Below are positions 1-5,208 of a stretch of DNA of 5,316 nucleotides, piece after piece. Within the stretch, counting starts at the first letter, position 1; each line of letters starts with the position of its first letter. The notes below the pieces were generated by a model. The model was not told the origin of the DNA, ran no database searches, and was given only the letters and a program-made list of their open reading frames with translations. Location: contig PAYI01000038.1 of NCBI GenBank assembly GCA_002714815.1, positions 1 through 5,316 of the forward strand, written 5' to 3'. Source of the stretch: Flavobacteriaceae bacterium. Its GTDB lineage: Bacteria; Bacteroidota; Bacteroidia; Flavobacteriales; Flavobacteriaceae. The translations under genes were made by a program, and so were the position numbers.

Positions 1-145
1 ACACTACTTTGCCTTTTATTCTCGACATGTCTCCGTCGAAGAGAACTTTAATAATAAGGCTTGTTATGAGAGTAATTAAAATTATTGCCCCACCCAAACC
101 CATAAGCAGTAAGCCTATCCAAATAAGTCCGTCATCCAAAGGCAA
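1..145 (-). CDS. Partial membrane protein of unknown function, cut by the left edge
   Basis: The reading frame is open from the left edge to a stop at 182-184. It contains no ATG near its beginning. I chose the TTG at 143-145 because an AGGA lies 9 bases upstream of it; other TTG codons at 173-175 and 137-139 are possible. From the chosen start the protein begins MPLDDGLIWIG, followed by a strongly hydrophobic stretch of roughly 30 residues rich in L, I and G. A charged segment then follows (KVLFDGDMSRIKGK). This looks like an N-terminal membrane anchor with a cytoplasmic continuation off the window. I do not recognise the family. The coding-like composition and clear membrane helix support a real gene; the exact start is uncertain. 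Confidence 0.5.
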   Translation of the reverse strand, partial: MPLDDGLIWIGLLLMGLGGAIILITLITSLIIKVLFDGDMSRIKGKVV

Positions 146-181
146 AGTAATAATTCCTATAGTATAGATACTCAAATCATA

Positions 182-250
182 TCAACTAGCTAACTTCTCC
201 GCAATCTTACTTTGGTCAGCATGTGCATATCTGAATAACATCTGAGGGTA
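182..250 (-). pseudogene. Remnant of a tyrosine recombinase (phage-type integrase) C-terminus
   Basis: Between an in-frame TAG at 251-253 and a TGA at 182-184, the minus strand reads YPQMLFRYAHADQSKIAEKL plus AS. Phage-type tyrosine recombinases commonly end with a segment of the form QM-x-x-RYAH followed by a short helix ending in EKL. In that motif the Tyr of RYAH is the nucleophile that attacks DNA. No recombinase core (no His-x-x-Arg box) is readable upstream: the 45 bases between this fragment and the tRNA carry stops in this frame, and beyond them is the tRNA. I therefore read it as the 3' tip left after deletion of an integrase gene. Its position beside a tRNA 3' half supports the idea. 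The match is short and made by eye, so a chance resemblance is possible. Confidence 0.45.
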
Positions 251-295
251 CTATTATATTACATTTTGTAGAACAGGTGTTGCCCTCAATACGTT

Positions 296-375
296 GGGAA
301 CGTTAGCGTCTTGGGATAATTTGCACCAGATTCCTAATCTGGGGGTCACAGGTTCAAATCCTGTCGTCCTCACCA
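296..375 (+). tRNA. tRNA-Arg (anticodon CCT), divergent 5' half or partial gene
   Basis: The 3' half is canonical. The anticodon stem CCAGA/TCTGG (326-330 with 338-342) encloses the seven-base loop TTCCTAA, giving anticodon CCT at 333-335 with T33 and A37, for Arg codon AGG. A five-base variable region and a T arm ACAGG-TTCAAAT-CCTGT (348-364) follow. The acceptor strand CGTCCTC (365-371), discriminator A and encoded CCA (373-375) complete it. The 5' half is irregular. GGGAACG (296-302) pairs with the acceptor strand at six of seven positions (one A-C mismatch, one G-T pair). However, the linker to the D arm is one base too long, and the D stem is only about three pairs (GCG/TGC), although GG in the loop is present. 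The total is 80 bases against about 77 expected. It may be a working but unusual tRNA, a decaying copy, or the 3' half left at an integration site. It converges on typA with 26 bases between, where I see no hairpin terminator, only a short T-rich run. Confidence 0.6.
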
Positions 376-401
376 ATAACATTAAAATTACGTTTTTCTA
401 T

Positions 402-2213
402 TTAACTAACTTTTCTCGTAATTTTCTTTCGAACATTTGGATCAAGAAATTTCTTTCGAATCCTGATTGATTTGGGCGTTACTTCTATCAGTTCATCATC
501 TGATATCCATGCAATTGCTTTTTCCAAGTTCATAGCTAATGGTGGTGTTAGTTTTACAGCTTCGTCTTTGGAGTGTGTTCTAATATTGGTTAACTTTTTC
601 CCTTTTAAGATATTAACTTCGAGATCATTTGGTCTTGTATGCACACCTATTATCATACCCTGATAAACCGGAATACCTGAACCAATTATCATTTGGCCCC
701 TTTCTTCAAGATTAAAAAGGGCAAATGCAACTGAGATACCATTACCATTTGATATCAGAACACCATTTGTCCTTCCTTTTATTTCGCCTTTATAGCTTTC
801 ATATCGTGAGAATAGGCGATTGATCACTGCAGTTCCGCTTGTCACCGTTAATAATTCTGATTGATATCCAATCAGACCTCTTGTTGGTGCTTCAAAAATT
901 AATCTTGATCTGCCTATGCCGAAAGGTTTCATTTCTAACATAACACCTTTTCTTATATTTAAGTCTTGAACTACTTGGCCTGCATACTCATCATCTACAT
1001 CAATAATTACTTCTTCAATAGGCTCAAGCAAATTGCCCTGTTCATCATTCTTCATCAGAACTTGAGGCTTAGATACGCTTAATTCATAGCCTTCTCGTCG
1101 CATTGTCTCAATTAGCACTGATAGTTGTAATTCACCCCTTCCAGACACTAAAAAACTACTGTCGTTTGTAGACTTCTCAATATTAAGTGTTATGTTACCC
1201 TCTCCCTCTTTTATGAGACGATCACCAATCATCCTTCCAGTTACCTTATCCCCTTCGGAACCCGCAAGAGGGCTGTCATTTACACTAAATGCCATTTGAA
1301 CAGTCGGAGGATCAATAGGTTGTGCATTCAATGTGTCGCTGTTTTCAGGACTGCAGAGTGTGTCGGCGACCGTCCCTTTTGTAAGACCTGCTATTGAGAT
1401 AATATCCCCAGCTGTACCACTCTCAACGGCAGCTCTCTCAGTGCCTCTAAATGCAAGTATCTTGGTAACTCTTCCATTTTCAATAACATTCCCATCTTGA
1501 TCTATTACCTTTATTTGTTGATTCGTTACAACCTCTCCAGAAAAAACCTTTCCAGTGATTAATCTCCCAAGGTATGGATCATTCCCAAGAATCGTTCCGA
1601 GCATTTTAAAATTGCCAGTCTCAACCTGTGGGGGAGGTGTATGCTTTATAATTAATTCGAAAAGTGGGTTTAGATTGTTATTTGGAACATCGAGGTCATG
1701 TGTAACCCAGCCACTCCTTCCAGAGCCGTACAATATTGGAAAATCAAGCTGATATTCGTCGGCATTTAAAACAGCAAATAGATCGAAAATTTCATTAACC
1801 ACTTCATCTGGCCGTGAGTCACTTTTATCAATCTTATTGATAATAACTAATGGCCGAAGGCCAATTTGCAGAGCTTTTGATAATACAAATTTTGTTTGAG
1901 GCATCGGCCCTTCAGCTGCATCCACAAGCAGAATTGCACTATCTACCATACTCAGAATCCTTTCAACCTCCCCGCCAAAGTCGGCATGGCCTGGGGGATC
2001 GATTATATTTATTCTAATGCCATCCCAAACAACAGAAGTGCACTTTGCCAATATTGTTATACCCCGCTCTTTTTCCAGATCATTGGAGTCCATGATTCTT
2101 TCTGCTACTTTCTGATTATCTCGAAATGCACCAGACTGAGATAATAATTTATCAATTAAAGTAGTCTTACCATGATCAACATGGGCGATTATTGCTATAT
2201 TTCTAAGTTTCAT
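402..2213 (-). CDS. typA: TypA/BipA, ribosome-associated translational GTPase
   Basis: TypA is a GTPase of the EF-G/LepA superfamily. It binds the ribosome and is linked to 50S assembly and to growth at low temperature or under stress. The 603 residues match the family's usual length, and the architecture appears complete. The GTPase domain shows G1 AHVDHGKT (10-17), G2 within ERGITI (49-54), G3 DPPGH (72-76), G4 NKID (126-129) and a G5-like SGRSGW (164-169). Beta-barrel domain II follows from about 200 to 290, then the EF-G-like domains III and V to about 480. The TypA-specific C-terminal domain follows, with GNGISVAFALFNLEERG and RTHSKDEAVKLTPP; it ends in a basic tail. The G3 box has Pro where Thr is usual (DTPGH); the His that follows is kept. 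The start ATG has only a weak AGAAG about eight bases upstream. It lies 42 bases after the preceding small gene with no clear promoter between, so it is probably cotranscribed with the two genes upstream. Confidence 0.97.
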   Translation of the reverse strand: MKLRNIAIIAHVDHGKTTLIDKLLSQSGAFRDNQKVAERIMDSNDLEKERGITILAKCTSVVWDGIRINIIDPPGHADFGGEVERILSMVDSAILLVDAAEGPMPQTKFVLSKALQIGLRPLVIINKIDKSDSRPDEVVNEIFDLFAVLNADEYQLDFPILYGSGRSGWVTHDLDVPNNNLNPLFELIIKHTPPPQVETGNFKMLGTILGNDPYLGRLITGKVFSGEVVTNQQIKVIDQDGNVIENGRVTKILAFRGTERAAVESGTAGDIISIAGLTKGTVADTLCSPENSDTLNAQPIDPPTVQMAFSVNDSPLAGSEGDKVTGRMIGDRLIKEGEGNITLNIEKSTNDSSFLVSGRGELQLSVLIETMRREGYELSVSKPQVLMKNDEQGNLLEPIEEVIIDVDDEYAGQVVQDLNIRKGVMLEMKPFGIGRSRLIFEAPTRGLIGYQSELLTVTSGTAVINRLFSRYESYKGEIKGRTNGVLISNGNGISVAFALFNLEERGQMIIGSGIPVYQGMIIGVHTRPNDLEVNILKGKKLTNIRTHSKDEAVKLTPPLAMNLEKAIAWISDDELIEVTPKSIRIRKKFLDPNVRKKITRKVS

Positions 2214-2255
2214 TTATTACTTCTAATATTTTTTTAAAACTGGGAGAGGGCTAGA

Positions 2256-2495
2256 TTAGTTATTTATTTTTTCATTATTTTCAGCTTCTTCAAGTTTATC
2301 GTTAACCTCCTTTACTCCCATCTCAAACAACTTATTGTATTCCTCCTCTGTCCCCTTTTTTTTATGCCAATCTCTCATAGTGAAAACACTTGCAAACTTC
2401 TTGAGTTTTCTGTGCTCTTTTAGGAGGTTGTAATATAAAATAGCTAGAGTTATTGCAATTATTAGAGTTACAAAAAATAGAAGGTTAATGTTCAT
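2256..2495 (-). CDS. Small single-helix membrane protein with charged tail, unknown function
   Basis: This is a 79-residue protein of no family I recognise. Residues 4-22 form one clear transmembrane helix (NLLFFVTLIIAITLAIL). A basic patch follows directly (KEHRKLKK, 26-33), which by the positive-inside rule puts the C-terminus in the cytoplasm. The remaining 45 residues are strongly charged and end in a likely helical, Glu/Lys/Asn-rich stretch (VKEVNDKLEEAENNEK) that could form a short coiled coil. The start is supported by AGGG nine bases before the ATG. It lies 25 bases after the two-helix gene and 42 bases before typA, all on the same strand, so it is likely in one transcript with both. 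A link to TypA or the ribosome cannot be shown from sequence. Confidence 0.75.
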   Translation of the reverse strand: MNINLLFFVTLIIAITLAILYYNLLKEHRKLKKFASVFTMRDWHKKKGTEEEYNKLFEMGVKEVNDKLEEAENNEKINN

Positions 2496-2520
2496 CAGTG
2501 GTTACCCTTTTTCACATAAT

Positions 2521-2739
2521 TTAGATTGGTCTCAATTCAAATACGTAAAAGATGACGAAAAAATGCATAGAAACAAGAAAAAGCATGAGTAGATATCTAA
2601 CTAAAATTTTTAAGCTTTCGTTACTTACCCTATCCGCTATATTTAATTCCAACCATTTCCAAACAGGCTTCATTAATAATCTTAAATAAAAGTAAGCAGC
2701 CGCTAGTCCGCCAATAACTATTAAAATTCCGCTACCCAT
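2521..2739 (-). CDS. Small two-helix membrane protein, unknown function
   Basis: This is a 72-residue protein with two hydrophobic helices, about residues 4-22 and 48-68. They are joined by a loop carrying most of the positive charge (K24, K28, R37, K44, R48). By the positive-inside rule that loop is cytoplasmic and both ends face the periplasm. I do not recognise the family. No Shine-Dalgarno sequence precedes the ATG (upstream bases CTTTTTCC). Instead a promoter-like TTGTCA/TAAACT pair ends six bases before it, which predicts a leaderless message. It is the first gene of a likely unit with the next small membrane protein and typA. Its length, topology and MG-start resemble the protein at 3665-3889, but sequence identity is low by eye. 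Confidence 0.72.
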   Translation of the reverse strand: MGSGILIVIGGLAAAYFYLRLLMKPVWKWLELNIADRVSNESLKILVRYLLMLFLVSMHFFVIFYVFELRPI

Positions 2740-2745
2740 GGAAAA

Positions 2746-2774
2746 AGTTTAACAGATGGAATACTTAATGACAA
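2746..2774 (-). promoter_or_regulatory. Candidate sigma70-type promoter, apparently leaderless
   Basis: On the minus strand TTGTCA (2774-2769; five of six to consensus) is followed after exactly 17 bases by TAAACT (2751-2746; four of six). Six bases separate the -10 box from the ATG at 2739, so transcription starting seven bases downstream would begin at the A of ATG. The absence of a ribosome binding site agrees with leaderless translation. The -10 match is only moderate, so this is a prediction. Confidence 0.4.
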
Positions 2775-2815
2775 TATCGGTTTTGTTTATAATAATTTTT
2801 CAATTGAATAGGTTG

Positions 2816-3229
2816 TTAGATGCCCATACTATCCGATCTATACCGCGTCACTCCTGCAATTACCCATTCCCCATTGTAGTCGTAGAGGGTGTATAGATAG
2901 TTATTTATAGTATTATTATTGGAAATGACGGTGACCATCTGAAATGCCATTTCACCATTCATCTTCAATCCTTCAAATGTATGTGACTTAGAATTCCAGA
3001 TATCAGAATATCCATTTTTTACCATTTGACCAAAAATTTCCGCAGACGGATACCGTCTTTTGATCTCAGGTGAAGCATAGCTGTATGCAAGTGATAAGTT
3101 CTTTTCTTGAAATGCATTGAACTGAGATGTAATAACTTTTTCTATTTGTGGTCCAAATTCCTTTTCTGCCCCATATGAACTTATGGTTAAAAAAAATAGA
3201 AGTATGGGTATATATATAATTTTTTTCAT
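2816..3229 (-). CDS. Secreted DUF4864-like protein
   Basis: This is a 137-residue protein with an N-terminal signal peptide: MKK, a hydrophobic core at residues 4-16, and a likely cleavage near SYG-A (20/21). It is therefore probably periplasmic. The mature part resembles the DUF4864 family, small export-targeted proteins common in alphaproteobacteria. The resembling features are a leading helix with VITSQFNAF (32-40), then the YASPEIKRRYPSAEIF block (51-66), MVKNGY (69-74), and a closing strand pair with YTLYDYNGEWVIAGV (113-127). The order of an alpha-helical start and a curved sheet is reminiscent of NTF2-like folds. The family's biochemical role is unknown. No cysteines are present. The ATG is preceded only by a weak GAG. 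No promoter was convincing in the 156 bases upstream. It stands apart from its neighbours, with 76 bases to the next gene. The family call is from memory of conserved motifs and was not searched. Confidence 0.75.
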   Translation of the reverse strand: MKKIIYIPILLFFLTISSYGAEKEFGPQIEKVITSQFNAFQEKNLSLAYSYASPEIKRRYPSAEIFGQMVKNGYSDIWNSKSHTFEGLKMNGEMAFQMVTVISNNNTINNYLYTLYDYNGEWVIAGVTRYRSDSMGI

Positions 3230-3253
3230 TTTGTGTTTCTCAACAGATCTATA

Positions 3254-3272
3254 CTTACAATAACGATGTAAG
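3254..3272. repeat. Short inverted repeat upstream of the DUF4864-like gene
   Basis: CTTACA (3254-3259) and TGTAAG (3267-3272) are perfect 6-bp inverted arms around a seven-base spacer. They lie 25 bases before the start of the secreted-protein gene, inside an otherwise featureless AT-rich gap (3230-3385). The spacing would suit a dimeric regulator's operator. Arms this short also arise by chance in AT-rich DNA. Confidence 0.25.
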
Positions 3273-3385
3273 ATCCTACAAAGACCATTTCTTAATTATG
3301 GAGTATGATAATATAATAATTCATTACATATTTATTGGGATTTAAATGGTGTGTATAAAATTATTAATTAGTTAAGCATGCAGAA

Positions 3386-3664
3386 TCAGTAATTATTATC
3401 TGGTCCGTGTTCAGCATTGTACAACTCCAAATAGTAGTAATAATCTATTGGATCTTCTGGTGGGCCTAAAATATTACCGCCTCCTTTTATCCAAAAATCG
3501 ACATCTTCTGATTTAAAAGGTTCATATATATACTCTTCTTCTTTCGGTAATTTTCTATCATGATCCCATATGTATAATGAGCATAGTAACATTGCAATGA
3601 CCAATACACCCATTATGATGTATTGATTTCTGGTATTCATATACTTTTGATAAAAGCCAGCCAT
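3386..3664 (-). CDS. Small single-helix membrane protein with acidic, Tyr-rich tail, unknown function
   Basis: This is a 92-residue protein of no family I recognise. A short basic N-terminus (K7, R12) precedes one transmembrane helix at about residues 15-33. By the positive-inside rule the C-terminal 58 residues lie in the periplasm. That tail is acidic (KEEEYIYEPFKSEDVDFW), then has GGGNILGPPEDP (61-72), then a Tyr cluster DYYYYLELY (74-82), and ends DNNY. The tryptophan, glycine and proline-rich middle looks constrained rather than random. The start is well supported: AAGGA sits six bases before the ATG, and the ATG directly follows the stop of the upstream gene. Translation of the two genes is therefore probably coupled. 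A second in-frame ATG eight codons later has weaker support. Confidence 0.72.
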   Translation of the reverse strand: MAGFYQKYMNTRNQYIIMGVLVIAMLLCSLYIWDHDRKLPKEEEYIYEPFKSEDVDFWIKGGGNILGPPEDPIDYYYYLELYNAEHGPDNNY

Positions 3665-3889
3665 TTAAAATCCTTGGGAAAGTATGAAAATCATCAGCGT
3701 GCTTAATGCAAAACTAACCATGCCAATTTGTAAGATCTTAATTAAAATAGCCATAATTTTATGAGTGTGAGAACTATTAAAAATTTTAATTTTGAAGAAT
3801 GATAGAATGAGACCGAGAATCCATAAAAGGAGTATGGCGCCCATTGAAAGCACAGAAACAATACCAGTAATTAATAAAATGGTTCCCAT
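3665..3889 (-). CDS. Small two-helix membrane protein, unknown function
   Basis: This is a 74-residue, highly hydrophobic protein. A long first hydrophobic segment covers about residues 3-31, then a polar and basic loop KIKIFNSSHTHK (33-44), and a second helix at about 46-70. The loop charge suggests both termini face the periplasm. I do not recognise the family. The ATG has no Shine-Dalgarno sequence. A perfect TATAAT ends six bases before it, so a leaderless mRNA is predicted. Its stop codon abuts the start of the following gene (TAAATG), so the two form a tight unit. It parallels the two-helix/one-helix pair upstream of typA in size, order and promoter layout. Confidence 0.72.
   Translation of the reverse strand: MGTILLITGIVSVLSMGAILLLWILGLILSFFKIKIFNSSHTHKIMAILIKILQIGMVSFALSTLMIFILSQGF
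3671..3675 (-). promoter_or_regulatory. Ribosome binding site inside the end of the upstream gene
   Basis: AAGGA on the minus strand lies within the last codons (CAA GGA TTT TAA) of the two-helix protein gene. It is six bases before the ATG at 3664. It fixes the start of the single-helix protein and implies translational coupling across the TAAATG junction. Confidence 0.7.
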
Positions 3890-3895
3890 GTGATG

Positions 3896-3924
3896 ATTAT
3901 ATCAGTAGGCTTATGCCATAGCAA
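3896..3924 (-). promoter_or_regulatory. Candidate sigma70-type promoter with perfect -10, apparently leaderless
   Basis: On the minus strand TTGCTA (3924-3919; four of six to consensus) is followed after exactly 17 bases by a perfect TATAAT (3901-3896). Six bases (CATCAC) separate it from the ATG at 3889, so the expected start of transcription is the A of the ATG. The gene has no ribosome binding site, which agrees. The geometry is identical to that of the promoter candidate at 2746-2774. Confidence 0.5.
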
Positions 3925-3981
3925 TGCAGGTATTTTTATAATGACAGCAATCCAAGACTGACTTGGTTTCGTATATCTAAA

Positions 3982-4037
3982 TGTGGGTAGCGGTTTTGTT
4001 GTTTTCACCAAACACATCCCTATAATCACTACCCACA
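3982..4037. repeat. Nine-base inverted repeat in the long intergenic gap
   Basis: The gap 3890-4193 (304 bases) holds no convincing gene on either strand. Its clearest structure is TGTGGGTAG (3982-3990) matched perfectly by CTACCCACA (4029-4037), with 38 bases between. Inside that spacer is a smaller inverted repeat, TGTTT-TCACC-AAACA (4000-4014). The arms are GC-richer than the surroundings. Transcribed, this would form a 9-bp stem closing a large loop with an inner hairpin. It could be a small RNA, a structured 3' end for the isomerase unit, or a pair of protein binding sites. There is no strong U-run after the stem on the minus strand, so it is not a standard terminator. A small 5-bp hairpin CATTT-CCAG-AAATG lies at 4127-4140. 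Confidence 0.35.
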
Positions 4038-4193
4038 CGTCCTAATGATATCACCTGCCCAATTTTTATGCAATGACACACTTTTTTGTATATTTTTACT
4101 GTAGTTGGTTATTACTTAAACGTGCCCATTTCCAGAAATGAGGTCTAGTGAAAAAACTATTATTCTTATGGGGATAGCTTGGACTTATGTGAT

Positions 4194-4790
4194 TTAGCTC
4201 AACTTTAACCACTTAATACAATCTTCAAGCCTGTCATCCCCCCAAAATACTTCACCATCGCATATAAATGTTGGGCTCCCAAAGACTCCTGTTTTGAAAG
4301 CAGTATTAGTATTTTTTTGATAAGCAACTTCGATCTCCGAGGCCTCAACTTTTTTTAGCACCTCATCTTTATTCAAATTCATTTCTTGCATTATTTCACT
4401 TAGATTGGGTTCCGTTGCTGGCTCCTTTCCTTCTTCAAACCAGCGCTTGTAAGTAATTTTTACATAATCAATTCCCCAACCTTCATTCATTCCGAGAATT
4501 GCAATCTTGTTAGCCAAATCAAATTGCGTTAATGGATATGGCGCGGGGACTTTTGGTCTAAAGCCGTAAAACTGAGCCCTTCTTTCAATATCACGCCACA
4601 TGTAATCTGACTTGATCTTCTTTGATGGAGGAGTGAAGGGAATATTATCCATTTCCATCATTATTTTTCTCACACTGAATGGCTTCCAGTTGAATTTTAT
4701 ATTCTCACTTTTTGATATTGTATCAACTCGACTCACTGACAAATATGTATATGTGCTTCCAATGGAAAACCAAAAATCAATTGTTTTCAT
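4194..4790 (-). CDS. 2-hydroxychromene-2-carboxylate isomerase-like DsbA-family protein
   Basis: This is a 198-residue protein of the HCCA isomerase / GST-kappa branch of the thioredoxin fold. The founding enzyme of the branch performs a glutathione-dependent isomerisation in naphthalene breakdown; most bacterial relatives have no proven substrate. Residues 4-17 (IDFWFSIGSTYTYL) form the first strand and turn, with Ser12 at the position of the glutathione-contacting Ser in place of the CxxC of DsbA. The helical insert carries MWRDIERRA (64-72) and VPAPYPLTQFDLANK (81-95). The C-terminal thioredoxin half has FGSPTF (170-175) with the expected cis-Pro173, then WGDDRLEDCI (183-192). These motifs are typical of an alphaproteobacterial subfamily. 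There is no signal peptide, so it is probably cytoplasmic. GGAG lies eight bases before the ATG. It is the last of three co-directional genes, 43 bases after the NTF2-like gene. The fold is secure; the reaction is not. Confidence 0.88.
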   Translation of the reverse strand: MKTIDFWFSIGSTYTYLSVSRVDTISKSENIKFNWKPFSVRKIMMEMDNIPFTPPSKKIKSDYMWRDIERRAQFYGFRPKVPAPYPLTQFDLANKIAILGMNEGWGIDYVKITYKRWFEEGKEPATEPNLSEIMQEMNLNKDEVLKKVEASEIEVAYQKNTNTAFKTGVFGSPTFICDGEVFWGDDRLEDCIKWLKLS

Positions 4791-4833
4791 CTAAAAATCT
4801 CCAAGAAAAATAACGGCTCAATCTTCAGAAAAT

Positions 4834-5157
4834 CTACTCTTTTGAAATATTTGTTGCACCGGTCTCAAAGCCGATGACCTGTCCCTCTTTAAATGTGTAA
4901 ACACCCATTACAGCTTGCTGATTACCATCACTAAAAGTCACAAAGGCATGCTCAATACCAATTTCGTCATTTTCGTAAATAATTCTGACTCTTTCACGGT
5001 TTATATCGTCACTCATTGCCCAGCCAATTACATCCTGTTTGGTCAAAACTGCCCCATTAGAATGCATTGTAAATTTATAATCATCGTGTAGTAAATCATT
5101 CATAGCTGATTCATTTTTTTGATCAATTGCTTGACCTAATTTTTCTATTATTGACAT
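4834..5157 (-). CDS. Small NTF2/SnoaL-like fold protein
   Basis: This is a 107-residue soluble protein. Its N-terminal helix runs IIEKLGQAIDQKNESAMNDL and is followed by LLHDDYKFTMHSNG. A short helix VIGWAMSD (43-50) comes next, and several beta strands follow (RVRIIYENDEIGIEHAFVTF, VMGVYTFKEGQVIGFETG). This helix-then-curved-sheet order, with HDDYKFT at the start of the sheet, is typical of NTF2-like proteins of the SnoaL / DUF4440 type. Members bind small hydrophobic molecules or act as isomerases and hydrolases; no function can be read here. The start is well supported by AAGGAAA seven bases before the ATG. It lies between a peroxiredoxin-like gene and an isomerase-like gene, which hints at small-molecule detoxification, but that is inference. 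Confidence 0.72.
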   Translation of the reverse strand: MSIIEKLGQAIDQKNESAMNDLLHDDYKFTMHSNGAVLTKQDVIGWAMSDDINRERVRIIYENDEIGIEHAFVTFSDGNQQAVMGVYTFKEGQVIGFETGATNISKE

Positions 5158-5186
5158 AATGTTTCCTTTTTATTTTGTTTAATTAA

Positions 5187-5205
5187 AATTATATCGAATA
5201 TAATT
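5187..5205. repeat. AT-only palindrome overlapping a TATAAT box
   Basis: AATTATAT (5187-5194) and ATATAATT (5198-5205) are perfect 8-bp arms around CGA. The palindrome begins three bases after the stop of the peroxiredoxin-like gene. On the minus strand it contains TATAAT (5193-5188), about 30 bases before the NTF2-like start, with no good -35 box. It is followed by TTAATT. It may be an operator over a promoter or a weak terminator-like hairpin. It could also be chance in a very AT-rich spacer. Confidence 0.35.
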
Positions 5206-5208
5206 ACT

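Noticed and set aside
296..375. tmRNA acceptor piece instead of a tRNA
   Set aside because: It has a normal anticodon arm with CCT and lacks the G3-U70 pair (position 70 is C) expected of tmRNA and tRNA-Ala.
472..663. Open plus-strand frame of 63 codons
   Set aside because: It lies wholly inside typA, antisense to a well-conserved C-terminal domain, and its translation resembles no known protein.
1555..1752. Open plus-strand frame of 65 codons
   Set aside because: Antisense shadow of typA domain II and the end of the GTPase domain; no ribosome binding site or family resemblance.
1896..2144. Open plus-strand frame of 82 codons
   Set aside because: Antisense shadow of the TypA GTPase domain; Cys- and His-rich composition typical of reversed coding sequence.
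3999..4094. Plus-strand promoter (TATAAT at 4021-4026) driving a 19-codon frame starting MISPAQ
   Set aside because: The -35 match is poor, there is no ribosome binding site and the peptide is too short to support.
4127..4140. Hairpin CATTT-CCAG-AAATG as a terminator of the isomerase unit
   Set aside because: The stem is only 5 bp and is followed on the minus strand by GGCACG, not a U-run.
4612..4794. Open plus-strand frame of 60 codons
   Set aside because: Antisense to the start of the HCCA isomerase-like gene, whose motifs are clear; the hydrophobic look comes from the complement strand.
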